A DNA stretch of 64,000 nucleotides from Oasisia sp. SBJ-2009 (GCA_964017155.1 OZ024862.1:35890390-35954389); one strand, 5' to 3'; shown: positions 1 through 13,261, numbered from the stretch's first letter. Numbers and translations are program-made. Notes: a model not told the origin generated them from the letters alone.

Positions 1-1310
1 ATGGAAGCCTGCGTACAAGATGCGAAAGCATGGCTCTGTGACAATGGACTTGTGATGAATGATAACAAATCTCAAGCCATTGTCATCCGTTCTTCAAGTC
101 TACGTACGCCTACATCGTTAACCCGCGTCAACATATGTGGCCAGCTCGTTGACACTTCCCCAGTTATACGGGACCTAGGATTTACCATTTGACCATGACG
201 TCACAAGTTGCCAGCGTTTGTCGTTCTGCCTACTACCATCTGTCGCGAATTGCAAAAATACGAGCCTCGGTTAGCACCACTGTATGTAAGAGTCTCATAC
301 ACGGACTGGTGACATATCGTATCGACTATGCTATGGCAATGCGATACTATTCGGCATCAGCGATCGTCACCTGCACCGTCTTGAGATGGTCCAGCGGTCT
401 GCAGCTCGAATTGTTATGCAAATTCGGCGGGGTGACCGGCAGTCCATGACGACAATACTGCGGCAATTACACTGGCTGCCTGTCAGAAAGCGGATCGAAT
501 ACAAGCTACTAGTACTCGTGCACAGTGCTTTATACGACGGCACGCCAGAGTATCTCGCGGCACTACTACTCCAGCACGCGCCTCGCCGATCGCTGCTCTC
601 TGCAGGCGGGTTACTCATCGAAGTGCCAAAAGTGAACTTAGAACGTTTCGGCCGGCGTGCATTTGCCTGTGCAGGACCCACTTTGTGGAACAAACTACCT
701 AGGAATATGCGCGACAACGGCAATCTAGTACAATTTAAGAAAGAATAAAAAAAAAAAAAAATCCACATAACCAGTTTTACACAACGAACATTATATTTTA
801 GCTTAACTATACTTATTTATTTATTTACCTATTTACATGTATGCATACACCCGTGAACAATATATTTTAGCTTAACTATATTTATTTATTAATTTACCTA
901 TTTACATGTATGTACACACCCGTGAACATTATATTTTAGCTTAACTATATTTATTTATTAATTTACCTATTTACATGTATGTACACACCCGTGAACATTA
1001 TATTCTAGCTTAACTATATTTATTTATTTATTTACCTATTTACATGTATGCATACACCCGTGAACATTATATTTTAGCTTAACTATATTTATTTATTAAT
1101 TTACCTATTTACATGTATATACACACCCGTGAACATTATATTCTAGCTTAACTATATTTATTTATTTATTTACCTATTTACATGTATGCATACACCCGTG
1201 AATATTATATTTTAGCTTAACTATATTTATTAATTTGTTTACCTATTTACATGTATGTACACAGCCGTGAACGGGACATACGTCCCGGATTTGATGGTGT
1301 CTAAATAAAG

Positions 1311-1345
<35 letters not shown>
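1..1345 (+). mobile_element. LINE family 1, 3' fragment (Jockey/CR1-like), decayed
   Basis: 1-748 is the C-terminal part of a reverse-transcriptase ORF with frameshifts (pieces 1-192 and 386-748, the latter with LHWLPVRKRIEYKLL and PTLWNKLPRNMR). Then comes a 3'UTR with about seven tandem 69-bp units (785-1268) and a TTA-repeat tail (1310-1345). It is closely similar to 46658-47655. The 5' part lies outside the window. Confidence 0.85.
785..1268 (+). repeat. 69-bp tandem repeat in LINE 3'UTR, about 7 copies
   Basis: Units contain tagcttaactatatttat and end acacccgtg. The sister copy at 47454-47590 has only two units, so copy number varies between insertions. Confidence 0.85.
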
Positions 1346-1346
<1 letters not shown>

Positions 1347-2308
1347 GGATTCACAATAATAGTTGCCCGATTACTAGACTAGGGTCAAATTGCATATTGC
1401 TGTTATTATTTTCTTGGCATCACTGTCGTCACAGGTGAGTTGACCATGATTTCCTTTCCATTGTCGGTTTTCACCTCTCACATTTCGCCTACTACGTTGT
1501 TTGTCAGCAGTCTCCAATTGTTTCTAAATATAAGTTTCCCAATGCTTTTCCCACTCTTTCTCGGTCACTTTTATTGCAGTCATTCATCGCAATTGCGGTC
1601 TTCCTCGCCTCCATTTCCATTCCTTTTTCTGGGCATCTGCGCCGTTTGCCAGTTTTTCATCTCCCACGTTTTCCACATAACCAGCCCATGTACAATTCGC
1701 CAATTTATTCTTAAAACTTTCCTTCACTCCAACCTCCACTCTCATTTCATCCGATTTCTCTAGTCAGCTCTCTTAGCTCCCACGATTATTCTAACCAGGT
1801 TGTTTTTCCAAAACCTTGACCTTCTGCTGTTGTTTCTCTGTTAGTGCCATCGCCTCTAATGCATTTATGCATCCCGTCGTAACGTTCCCGCAGCACATTT
1901 CACTTACAGTTACGTCATATGTGTATCTCCAATCACGTGTACGACTTTCCTCCACGCGTTTGTCCCGGCTGTAATCCGCATAGTAACTTAAGCAATTAAT
2001 CTAGTGGATTTTGCATTGGGAAAATGCCACTTCTTATCGTGAATTTATAAGTTGTAATCAGCAACGTTACATGTTGTGAAGTTACTGGTTGACCGTCAAC
2101 GCCACATCATCTACGTTAAGGTAGGGATGTTTAATTATTATTTCATCAGAGTAAGTGACTATATGTTGGTATTTGTCGGTTGTCTGGGTGAGTAGCGCGA
2201 GGTGTGTGGTAGCCGGCTATAGGCTGATGTTATATAGCGGCTTCGGGTTCGAGTCTCTTTAACAATGTGTCGTTTCCCTCTTACTTTCTACCTTTGACGC
2301 CCTCTGTG
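1346..2308. other. No gene seen; possible tRNA-like box
   Basis: Pyrimidine-rich, no convincing coding potential. 2185-2260 has a possible A box (tgagtagcgcgaggtgtgtgg) and B box (gggttcgagtc) in plus orientation, which could be the head of a degraded tRNA-derived SINE. Weak. Confidence 0.3.
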
Positions 2309-2390
2309 AATGGTTTTGCTGAACTGCCATCTACTTTGGTCAGTGAACGTGGTTGTCATGTTCGGTATTCAGTTTAAGCGAGTTGGATTT

Positions 2391-2485
<95 letters not shown>

Positions 2486-2537
2486 TGGTCAATGAACTTG
2501 GTTGCCATGTTCGGTATTCATTTTAAGCAAGTTGGGT

Positions 2538-2603
<66 letters not shown>

Positions 2604-2638
2604 CAAACCCAACTCGATGGCAGTTTAGCAAAACCAAC
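2309..2638. mobile_element. Small MITE-like element with 20-bp terminal inverted repeats
   Basis: Ends ggttttgctgaactgccatc and gatggcagtttagcaaaacc are reverse complements with one mismatch. Inside are two near-identical 60-bp direct repeats (2332-2395, 2483-2541), each followed by a TA array. No clear target duplication. Confidence 0.45.
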
Positions 2639-3609
2639 ATTAAATGTGCACGTAAACATACAAATCATTTCGTACAAACAGCTATTTCACAACCACACTA
2701 AGAGTAGCCTCGGTTACCCAGACTCCGTGAGGTGGCAGCACTATTAAGCCCCTCAACTCCGCCTGGGACAGTAATGGGCTTAAGTTTGTACATCTGGGTA
2801 GCCTTACCCCAGATTTGCGTAAAGACGCTGATTGGCTCTCAGGCCAACTATGAAATTAAAATTAAAATAACGATATACTTTTACAAGATAATAATATCAC
2901 ATGAAAAGTATTCAACATTGAACTTATATTAACACAAAAGAAAGTAAAAATTCAAATTTACAGTTGTTTATAAAATAAGAATTACGGCAGGATTAACCAG
3001 TATCCGTGAGGTGGCAGCATTGTCTAGCCCCACACGGATAGCATACCAGTTAAATAAGGATACCTTTTTATCAAATAATTGTGTATTATAAAAACTATTC
3101 AGAATTAAACTTATATTAACACAAAATAAATAGAAATACAAATTTGCAGTTGTTTATTAAAAAAAAATATTACGGCAGTGTCCGTGAGGGGGCAGCACAC
3201 GCGGATACCAAACAGAAGCCGTTAATGGGGCCAGACTGTCTTCTCGGCGTAGTTCCGCAGCCGACCGGCAGTCGGTTAAGCGATACTACAATAAGAGTGG
3301 TTGTCTTTACCTCCATTGTATCACGTAGTAATAAATGAAATAACTCATTCAAAACTGATTTAATTCGACAATTTAGTAATTAAATCAAATGAACCACTAC
3401 GCGTGATATATCCAAAGGACATTTTGCCAGATACGGTGTAACGTACATAGGGTGTAACGTACATACGGTGTAACGCACATAAATTGTAACGTACATACGG
3501 TGTGATCATCTTCTTGTTACCAATTGAATTGGAGGTCACGTATACAGATGATGTGACTTCGAATGGATGCTTTCTTTGCTATGTATGCATTATTCTACTA
3601 TTCCAAGCC
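2639..3609. repeat. Dispersed-repeat-rich spacer left of gene B
   Basis: 2705-2850 (ccgtgaggtggcagcac to gattggctctcagg) is a family also seen at 13085-13225 and 49008-49090, with shorter pieces near 3000 and 3178. 3434-3503 is a tandem of about four 16-17-bp units (ggtgtaacgtacatac). No gene. Confidence 0.5.
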
Positions 3610-3685
3610 AAATACAATTCCTTTATGAGCTAAAACGATGTTTCTTTATATGGTTTATTTCTATTTATGTTTTCTTTTGTTGTAG

Positions 3686-3744
3686 AAAGTCGAGCTCAGG
3701 CAAGGGTCGGAATTACCTTGAGACTCCGCGCACCCGTTGCAGTG
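3686..3744 (+). CDS. Gene B exon 9 equivalent
   Basis: Acceptor tttgttgtag, 59 nt, donor GCAGTG|GTACGT. Four differences from gene A, three of them replacing amino acids. Confidence 0.75.
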
Positions 3745-5878
3745 GTACGTGTTTCTTCCGGGTAACATAAGAAACAGTGGTTATTGTGATTGTAGTGTAG
3801 TTAAAGACAAATTGTTGTAAATTACCCTAATGTACAGCATTCTACTCTGTCCCACTCTGTCACACTCTCTGCCACTCCACTCCACTCCACCCCACTCCAC
3901 TCCACTCCACTCCACTCCACTCCACTCCACTCCACTCCACTCCACTCCACTCCACTCCACTCCACTCCACTCCACTCCACTCCACTCCACTCCACTCCAC
4001 TCCACTCCACTCCACTCCACTCCACTCCACTCCACTCCACTCCACTCCACTCCACTCCACTCCACTCCACTCCACTCCACTCCACTCCACTCCACTCCAC
4101 TCCACTCCACTCCACTCCACTCCACTCCACTCCACTCCACTCCACTCCACTCCACTCCACTCCACTCCACTCCACTCCACTCCACTCCACTCCACTCCAC
4201 TCCACTCCACTCCACTCCACTCCACTCCACTCCACTCCACTCCACTCCACTCCACTCCACTCCACTCCACTCCACTCCACTCCACTCCACTCCACTCCAC
4301 TCCACTCCACTCCACTCCACTCCACTCCACTCCACTCCACTCCACTCCACTCCACTCCACTCCACTCCACTCCACTCCACTCCACTCCACTCCACTCCAC
4401 TCCACTCCACTCCACTCCACTCCACTCCACTCCACTCCACTCCACTCCACTCCACTCCACTCCACTCCACTCCACTCCACTCCACTCCACTCCACTCCAC
4501 TCCACTCCACTCCACTCCACTCCACTCCACTCCACTCCACTCCACTCCACTCCACTCCACTCCACTCCACTCCACTCCACTCCACTCCACTCCACTCCAC
4601 TCCACTCCACTCCACTCCACTCCACTCCACTCCACTCCACTCCACTCCACTCCACTCCACTCCACTCCACTCCACTCCACTCCACTCCACTCCACTCCAC
4701 TCCACTCCACTCCACTCCACTCCACTCCACTCCACTCCACTCCACTCCACTCCACTCCACTCCACTCCACTCCACTCCACTCCACTCCACTCCACTCCAC
4801 TCCACTCCACTCCACTCCACTCCACTCCACTCCACTCCACTCCACTCCACTCCACTCCACTCCACTCCACTCCACTCCACTCCACTCCACTCCACTCCAC
4901 TCCACGCAGCGCAGCGCAGCGCAGCGCAGCGCAGCGCAGCGCAGCGCAGCGCAGCGCAGCGCAGCGCAGCGCAACGCAACGCAACGCAACGCAACGCAAC
5001 GCAACGCAACGCAACGCAACGCAACGCAACGCAACGCAACGCAACGCAACGCAACGCAACGCAACGCAACGCAACGCAACGCAACGCAACGCAACGCAAC
5101 GCAACGCAACGCAACGCAACGCAACGCAACGCAACGCAACGCAACGCAACGCAACGCAACGCAACGCAACGCAACGCAACGCAACGCAACGCAACGCAAC
5201 GCAACGCAACGCAACGCAACGCAACGCAACGCAACGCAACTCTACGCTAATATGTCTGTAGTGTCCGTGTGTTTCAGTGGGACAAGCTCTGGCGTATCAT
5301 CAAGGAAGTAATTGTGCAGGATGTGAACAAATTCTGCAAATACAACGTGAAGACGTGTTGTCCTGGCGCTAGCTTTACGGGCAGGTGCGGTAACAATGTT
5401 CTGAGCTTAAGCGTTAGTATCATTATTACCATCTTGTTACCATCTTGAATACAATGTCGATCATTCGCTACCCACAAGCGTAGAGATGAAGCATCACGAA
5501 CATATTTGGATCAGGCACTAAACCAAGTAAAATACAACTGTGTATTGTTGTTATCATTCATTCAAGCATACATACATGCATGCGTGCATATGTTTATTCT
5601 TGCATACAGATACATACATACATACATACATACATACATACATACATACATACATGCATACATACATACATACATACATACATACATACATACATACATA
5701 CATACATGCATACATACATACATACATACATACATACATACATACATACATACATACATACATACATACATACATACATACATACATACATACATACATA
5801 CATACATACACACACATACATACATACATACATACATACATACATACATACATACATACATACATACATACACACACA

Positions 5879-5911
<33 letters not shown>

Positions 5912-7536
5912 GCCCACGTACATACTTGCGCTGCGCTGCAGCTGCTGCGCTGCGCTGCGCTGCGCTGCGCTGCGCTGCGCTGCGCTGCGCTGCGCTGCGC
6001 TGCGCTGCGCTGCGCTGCGCTGCGCTGCGCTGCGCTGCGCTGCGCTGCGCTGCGCTGCGCTGCGCTGCGCTGCGCTGCGCTGCGCTGCGCTGCGCTGCGC
6101 TGCGCTGCGCTGCGCTGCGCTGCGCTGCGCTGCGCTGCGCTGCGCTGCGCTGCGCTGCGCTGCGCTGCGCTGCGCTGCGCTGCGCTGCGCACACCATACC
6201 ACATCACACTACAGCGAGACTTGTAGAAACTTATATATGTCCTCTAACCATACAGCGGCGGCCATCTCGAGTTCACGACTGCGGCACGACTGTGGGTAGG
6301 TGCCGGCTACCCGCAGCGACTCCTAGAAAAGGGCAAAGAATTCACAATTGTTCTCATCTATGCCACTGGAGCCCCCAACAACCCGCTGTGTGCTGCATTC
6401 GGGGGCAAGCGACGCCGGCGATCCACCGGCACAGGTGCGTGTTCGTTCGTTCGTTCGTTCGTTCGTTCGTTCGTTCGTTCGTTCGTTCGTTCGTTCGTTC
6501 GTTCGTTCGTTCGTTCGTTCGTTCGTTCGTTCGTTCGTTCGTTCGTTCGTTCGTTCGTTCGTTCGTTCGTTCGTTCGTTCGTTCGTTCGTTCGTTCGTTC
6601 GTTCGTTCGTTCGTTCGTTCGTTCGTTCGTTCGTTCGTTCGTTCGTTCGTTCGTTCGTTCGTTCGTTCGTTCGTTCGTTCGTTCGTTCGTTCGTTCGTTC
6701 GTTCGTTCGTTCGTTCGTTCGTTCGTTCGTTCGTTCGTTCGTTCGTTCGTTCGTTCGTTCGTTCGTTCGTTCGTTCGTTCGTTCGTTCGTTCGTTCGTTC
6801 GTTCGTTCGTTCGTTCGTTCGTTCGTTCGTTCGTTCGTTCGTTCGTTCGTTCGTTCGTTCGTTCGTTCGTTCGTTCGTTCGTTCGTTCGTTCGTTCGTTC
6901 GTTCGTTCGTTCGTTCGTTCGTTCGTTCGTTCGTTTGTTTGTTTGTTTGTTTGTTTGTTTGTTTGGTTGGTTGTTTATTCTTTCGTTCTTTCGTTCGATC
7001 GATCGTTCGATCGTTCGATCGTTCGATCGTTCGATCGTTCGATCGTTCGATCGTTCGATCGTTCGATCGTTCGATCGTTCGATCGTTCGATCGTTCGATC
7101 GTTCGATCGTTCGATCTTTCTTTCATTCGTTTCTTTCATTCGTTTCTTTCATTCGTTTCTTTCATTCGTTTCTTTCATTCATTTTCATTTCAATTTCCAC
7201 ATCATTGAACCTTTGTGGTATGGAAAGTCAAACGTGAGTTTTTTTAATGGAGCTATACGACGTCGTCCCCTCGTCACAGGGCCGCACTTGCCCCAGGATG
7301 TCCTCCTGAAGGTCGTGGAGAGCGTGCGGCGGAACTTGACGGACCAGATGGCCTCCTGCTGTAACGCCTCACTCGATGACGTCAGCGCTGCTGTCATCGC
7401 ACCTGACCCCACAAATGACCCCGTCACCGAGAATGGCTTCCCGAAGTGGGTGATCCCAGCAGTCATTGGCGCTGGTGTCGTCGCTTCCATCGCCGTGTTC
7501 GTCGCAGCATTCGCCTTGGCAATGGCGTACAGGTGA
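3686..7536 (+). CDS. Gene B: 3' exons (9-12) of a second copy, partial
   Basis: Exons 3686-3744, 5278-5384, 6256-6434 and 7280-7536 have the same lengths (59, 107, 179, 257 nt), phases and splice signals as exons 9-12 of gene A. They are open throughout, giving 199 residues plus a stop. KRRRR and the hydrophobic anchor are kept. Equivalents of exons 1-8 are not found in 1-3685; they may lie to the left beyond a LINE insertion, or be missing. An AATAAA lies at 7620-7625. Introns 9-11 are swollen by satellites (CCACT, GCAGC, GCAAC, ACAT, GCTGC, GTTC). Confidence 0.78.
3871..4904. repeat. CCACT pentanucleotide satellite, about 206 copies (gene B intron 9)
   Basis: Nearly pure. It is open in several frames on both strands only because the unit has no stop, so the long Pro/Leu/His/Ser or Val/Glu/Trp/Ser/Gly reading frames are not genes. 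The same unit sits in the same intron of gene A (25334-25790). Confidence 0.97.
4905..5240. repeat. GCAGC (about 13) then GCAAC (about 54) arrays
   Basis: They directly follow the CCACT array with abrupt junctions: three pentamers in series. Confidence 0.95.
5278..5384 (+). CDS. Gene B exon 10 equivalent
   Basis: Acceptor gtgtttcag, 107 nt, donor GGCAG|GTGCGG. It starts WDKLWRIIKEV and ends TCCPGASFTG. Of 16 codons that differ from gene A, 15 change the residue, yet the first 34 nt of the following intron are identical to those in gene A. Confidence 0.8.
5611..6190. repeat. ACAT array then GCTGC array (gene B intron 10)
   Basis: 5611-5910 is (ACAT)n with a few variants; 5929-6190 is (GCTGC)n, about 50 copies. 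Gene A intron 10 also holds a TATG-type array plus pentamers, with different sequences. Confidence 0.95.
6256..6434 (+). CDS. Gene B exon 11 equivalent with KRRRR
   Basis: Acceptor accatacag, 179 nt, donor ACAG|GTGCGT. It encodes GGHLEFTTAARLWVG and KRRRR. 21 codons differ from gene A, 19 replacing residues. The intron runs straight into about 125 GTTC repeats. Confidence 0.8.
6438..7190. repeat. GTTC array and derived repeats (gene B intron 11)
   Basis: (GTTC)n of about 124 copies to 6933, then GTTT (6934-6964), GATCGTTC octamers (6996-7113) and TTTCATTC units to 7190. These look like successive variants of one tetramer. The array begins at the exon 11 donor. Confidence 0.95.
7280..7536 (+). 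CDS. Gene B exon 12 equivalent, anchor and stop
   Basis: Acceptor tcgtcacag, 257 nt, TGA at 7534-7536. It is identical to gene A exon 12 except for three replacement changes (P to H, S to A, M to L). Confidence 0.82.
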
Positions 7537-8261
7537 ATACTGTATATAATGTCTAAATAATAATGTCCAGTAATGATTTGATGACACTTTCTTATTGATG
7601 TGGCTGATTGTGTGAACAAAATAAAGAAATGAGTCGGATGTCAGTAATTTTCCAAGTTGAATTATTGGTACCATTGGAAAGAGAATAGACTCAGCGTTCA
7701 CATTATATACCATGTATGAGAGGCGTCAATTATAATCGAAGTTACTGCTCGGCAAACATGTGTGGGGTAGATAGCTTCACACTAAGAAAACTGCCTTCAA
7801 AATAAATTTCAACAACGTTTTGTCATGTTTCATGAAATGTACCTGCGTTACCACGAACAGATCCTACTGAAATTCGGAACGTTAATAGATAATGGCATGC
7901 GGGAGACATACTATTAATATGAAAACAAGATCTTTGTTAGAAAAGAGTAGCGGTATAATTAATTGCTGAAAATTCCCGTACCTTCATTGGCTAGTAAAAA
8001 TCTAAACAGACGGTCATATTTGACAAGTGTAATACTAAAGAATATCGTAGCTACATAACGACAAGAGATCTGTGACAGTGTCAAGGTAAATCATCTGTAG
8101 CTTCTAGACCAGCTGCGTCCCCGCTTGCGTATTGTTCACGGTGCGGGTGACTGTCCCCGCCCAGCCGAAGCCGGCCCGTCTAGTCTCCTACATCGACTAT
8201 CATCTGGGTCATAGAGACAGCAATTTGCACAATAAACACGTGCTGTGCACCTGCTTCGTAT
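7537..8261. other. Gene B downstream region
   Basis: 7537-7965 is the inverted counterpart of 22870-23275. 7966-8261 starts the left-arm insertion. No gene seen. Confidence 0.5.
7620..7625 (+). promoter_or_regulatory. Gene B polyadenylation signal AATAAA
   Basis: A canonical AATAAA 84 nt after the stop. In the matching place downstream of gene A the hexamer has been lost (the sequence runs gtgtgaatgagtcgg), so gene A must use another signal. Confidence 0.55.
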
Positions 8262-10955
8262 AGCTAATAATTATTTCATCTAAGGCAGTAATTGTGGCGA
8301 GTGGATATATGTTTTATAGGATAACAGTTTCAAATATAGCATATTAGAATTATCCGGCTTTCACCTCCGCCAATATTATAGATGGCGGTCGTCAGTACAA
8401 ACGTCACAATATCTAAAGAATTACGTCACATCGAGCAGTAATGTTGATGATGTTGTTGATGATAGCTTGGTGGATAGTGACATACAACATTTACACCTGA
8501 CCTTCACTGACAGTCATCATTCTAAAGATGGCGTCCGGCTAAGGCATTTATCCATACCTCGAGAACCACAGCTACAACATATATGGCACCATGTACTATT
8601 GTACTATTTTTGACATTTAGTGACTTTAAAAATATCCGCCATTTTTTAGTATCCACTATATTTAAAGATGGCGTCCGACAAAATCTACATTATGGCCATT
8701 GCGTAAGAACTACGTGGCTTAGAGGCACAAAGTTAATGTCAAAATACATATTTGTTCGAAGCAATGAAGTGTTATACTTCCTGTGACTTATTGTATTATC
8801 TTAATATCCTAAGATAGCCTGTTATTCATGTATCTTAAGATATGCGTATCGTCAAACCTTGAAGCTGATGTAAAAAATATAGATATTTGGAGGCAATCAT
8901 TTTAAAGATGACATTTAGATATTCTGTAAAACAGACATAGCCAATTCAAATAAAGACCCAACCACCACCCAGACATCCACCGCAATTGATATATCTGTGA
9001 AACGTATGTTGGCTTCTTTCTATGCATGCATCGACACGGACTTTGGCAAAACTGTCACCTGTCTACTGCACATTTTCATCACATTTTTGACTTGATGATA
9101 AGCACTAATATAACAAAGGACAAAGGGAATCTTGGCGTATTAGAGTTTATGTGCAAAAGGGATCGAACAGAAAGATAGCTACGAATCTGTGGTACTGATG
9201 GCAATATTACTACTCTCTCCCAGGATGCTGGTGATAACATAGTCTTCAAGAGAAGATTTTACTTGAAAGAAATGATTAGCACTCACGAGTTTGCACACAC
9301 AAGCTACATGCTGATTGAACCAGATAAATCGACCCATCTAATAACAGACAAAAGAACATGATGATTGAACCAGATAAATCGACCCATCTAATAACAGACA
9401 AAACAACAATTGCTGGAGAATAGTGTGGAGACCAATAGTGGCACAACCCAATAAGCTACTACATGTGCTCAACTCAGGATATATGCTGATTCATAGTCAG
9501 TGGAATGACAGCATTGCAGGGTGTTGGTAGTTGTCCAGAACTTCGGTAACTACAAAGACCATTGCAAATCATATTTAAACTCAACCACTCAAAAGCTCGA
9601 GGTCATGACCAAGTAAAATGAAAGTATGCTCGCTGAAGGAAGCACCACAGTACACAGCCAATTCCAAGGGATTACGATCTAACGTAGTAGACGATTCAAC
9701 GCGCATCAGACCTCTCTATCCCTAGCTGAAAATGTCATCGACAAGAGAACTGTTGATAACCTAGTGACCATGCAACACAATCGTGTCAAAACAAACTCCG
9801 ACTGTCTACAGGTGTGAGCATATGCGAAGAAGCAGAGAGGCGCATGATTCAATCAACACACTGTGGAAGTTGCAGATACATGTTCATAGACTACCTATAC
9901 TTCCATGGCTCTTTGCTGGGTGCCACAACTGTGTAACAGATTCACAGCGTTTTTGCTGCACTGGTTGGATTTTGAGAAGAAACAGAACCGTCCGCTAAAA
10001 TGGCCAAGGACCGTGAAGAGTTTTTGTGCACACGACTGTATGTCCTAGATAGCCCTACATCACCCATGTGAAGGGCGTCTGGTGGCACCTGTTCAAACTA
10101 ATGAACTGTGACCAAGGATTAGACAAGCTCAGACGTACCCATGGTGCATTGTTGGAGCATATAAGGCAAGCACATGTCAGGGCGAATGAATGGATTGTTT
10201 GTTTTTAATATTTGAATTGGCTCTGTCCGTTTTACAGAATATCTAGATAATATCTTTAAAAACGTCGTCTAAGACACTTATATTTTCACATCAACTTATA
10301 GCTTCGGTGATAGGTCTTAAGACACGGAACATTAGTAGTATAATTACAAAAGAACCTAGACAATATCATACATGAACGCAAGCACGCACGTACGCACATG
10401 CACACGTACGCTTGATGGGCGCCATCTTTAACAATGGCGGACTTTTGCATGTCATTGAAATTCAAACGTAATACAACACATCAACACTTCAAAAAACCAC
10501 ATTTTTACATCAACTTTAGCTGTGAAATGGTGGATATTACAAAATGGCGAATATTTGAAAGTCAGTAAAGACAAAAGTAATAAAATGTAAATAATCGTAT
10601 CTAAAATCCCTACATTTGGGCATCGATTTTGTGGCTATAGATTACGTAGTTCTTAGATATGGATAAATTGCTTAGCCAGACGCCATCTTTAAAAATGGCG
10701 GATATCCGTATGTCAGTGAAGGCCACGTGTATATTGATGTATATCGCTATCCACCAAGCTATCGAATATCGTCAACATTACTGTGCGACGTGACGTAGTG
10801 TTTGAGATATTGTGACATTTGTTTTGACGACCGCCATACTTAAAAATGGCGGTGGTGAAAGCCTGGGAATTACAAGAATGCCATATTTGAAATCCTTATC
10901 CTATGTAACATATATCCACATACCACAATTATTGCTTTAGATGTTTAGTTATTAA
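8262..10955. mobile_element. Foldback-type DNA element E1 with about 650-700-bp inverted ends
   Basis: 8262-8905 and 10255-10955 align as inverted repeats, sharing for example gtggatatatgtt and ttcactgaca, and both carry several AAGATGGCG-type motifs. The interior 8906-10254 has no intact ORF; 9311-9410 holds a 49-bp direct duplication (gattgaaccagataaatcga). No transposase recognised, so it is non-autonomous or decayed. Confidence 0.55.
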
Positions 10956-11675
10956 ACTAAGGGGAAATTTAATTTGGAGGCCATTTTTTAAATGGCCGCT
11001 AAATCACAGTGAGACCAAATAGAAAATTGGCAACATGGGTTTTTAAGTTATAAATACTATTTAGATTACATTAAAACCATTTGTCAAGATTATACCCCAA
11101 AATATGCTTTCTTTACATTTGACGACATACTAATTTAAGGAAAATATGTTTTATAGAAATCCGACTCATTTCGTTAAGATGGGTCACTAGTATTCAGGCA
11201 CAGGTCGAAGTGGGAGTGTAGTAGGTTGACAATTCGATCTAGCAATTATACGATGGCTGAAATATATCATAAATACCAGGTTCGGATTAATATATACAGT
11301 AGCCGTATTTATTAAGATACCGTCATCGCCACAACCAACACTGTGAAGCTATTCACTCATTTCATTTTCTCCTGCTAGAACGCGAAACCAAGTGTGCATA
11401 TATCCATTCTTGTTTACTATTAATAATCCTTTGCATTTCCTGGAATCAACGCAATGTTGTGAGCGTATTGTAGCTTTTTGACGTAACTATCTATCACATC
11501 TATAATACTTTGATTAATACGTTACGACTACTCCTGCTAGTGTTCTTAACATAGGCTTGTTTTTATCGTCTTGGCTTTGATGGTTTATTTATCAAACATC
11601 CGGTTTAATAAAAAGCTGATGCAGACTGCAGTTGCCCTTTTTCTTGGAGAGTTGTCTGTGAGTCATTGAAATGTT

Positions 11676-11739
<64 letters not shown>

Positions 11740-11798
11740 TAGATAGATAGATACACGTATATATACACGTATATATATACGTATATATATATATATAT

Positions 11799-11840
<42 letters not shown>

Positions 11841-11863
11841 AATGTATAATGTGTTATTTATAT

Positions 11864-11931
<68 letters not shown>

Positions 11932-11960
11932 ATATAAATAATACATTTTGTTTCCTTATT
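10956..11960. other. AT-rich spacer with TA arrays
   Basis: No gene. 11679-11940 is a mosaic of TA runs with short inverted pieces (cacgtatatatacacg). It marks the right edge of the left-arm insertion. Confidence 0.5.
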
Positions 11961-13230
11961 TGTGTGTCAAATCAATTCTTCCAATTCCGATTCCACTTCT
12001 CATTTTCTAATGAAACTCTCTTCCAGGTCAAAACGGAAGACAGCCCCAGCACTGATAGAGGCCAAACCTTCGAGACACGCGATGTATCGCTAGCTGCAAC
12101 ATGACAGCATCAATCGTACAAGAGAACGAGCGAATTACGACCACCGACTACAATATGCATTGCATAGAAACAGTTACTAGTAAACGCACATGGGCATTTC
12201 AAAGTTTTCCGTCAGCTTAGGCTAAGGTTTAATGTTACCACATGGGAAAATGGAAACAGCATGTCTTACCGGACAATTGCAACATGTTCCATTGCCAGGA
12301 TATATGCCACGTATTATAACCATTTTGCACATTATTACTTAGCGCATTTTCAATATGTAAGCCTACACTTCATTTGTGAACACTTTGCATGATATTTCAA
12401 AACGACACAAAATTAAGTTCTTGTCGATTATAAAAAGCGCACGGCACCAAATGTTGCTACCTATTGTTAATGAACTACTGAGTAGTGTTGTTTTTATTGT
12501 TTTGACACAGTGGCGCAAACATAGCAATATACATTATGCAAACGTTAGTTAATTATAGTACAGCAGCCGTCTGACAAGGATTAATTTTTAAGGCGGCGAC
12601 TGAAATAGTGATGCAAATTTATTATATGACGTGTTTAATTAAAGGTGTAAAGCATTGCAAAAGTACGTCATTCAATTCGAATTTATTGTAACGCTTTGCA
12701 AAACGTACACCTACAAAGTAAAACAGTGCAAACTAAAATCATGCATAACGCTATTTGTTATAATGTTCACGGACACAATGTTGTCTTTTATTTTACACAT
12801 AACGATTTCGTTTATTGCTATTTAGCATAACCATGCACATATGAATACACATGAATAAAATATAGTAGTTTGCACTATTTCAGTTTTGAAATTCTTCAAT
12901 GTTTCCGTTGCCTTGTTCCATAGTGTACGCAATGAAGAGATTCTCCATGTAGTTAATCTGTGATAATATTAATTAATACCTGGCAAGTTTGGATGTATTC
13001 AACAATATCCACTTGATGGCGCCACCATGCAATACTGGTTTTCCTGAATTGGGGTGTTGTTCACCTGAGCAAACTATTCCTTAGCCTCGGTTACCTAGGT
13101 TCCGTTAGGTGGCAGCGCCGTTAAGTCCCTCAACTGTGCCTGTGGAAAATAATGCTCTGCATTTGTTAACCGCCAGGGCGCCTTTACCCCAGATTAGGGT
13201 AGAGACGCTGATTGGCTCTCAGGCGTGTGC
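11961..13230. repeat. Left-arm duplicated segment (three copies in window)
   Basis: Matches 21590-22690 inverted. 12670-13060 also matches 48640-48995 in direct orientation. 13085-13225 is the ggtggcagc dispersed repeat. No gene. Confidence 0.65.
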
Positions 13231-13261
13231 GTATATATGTGGGTATAATGTATGTATTTAT

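Noticed and set aside
3781..5311. Very long open frames on both strands (about 460-490 codons)
   Set aside because: They are pentamer satellite read-through; the unit has no stop in several frames and there is no non-repeat coding content.
5506..7536. A 676-codon frame running through exons 11 and 12 of gene B
   Set aside because: It joins the exons through intronic ACAT, GCTGC and GTTC arrays by chance. The spliced model with matching phases in gene A is better.
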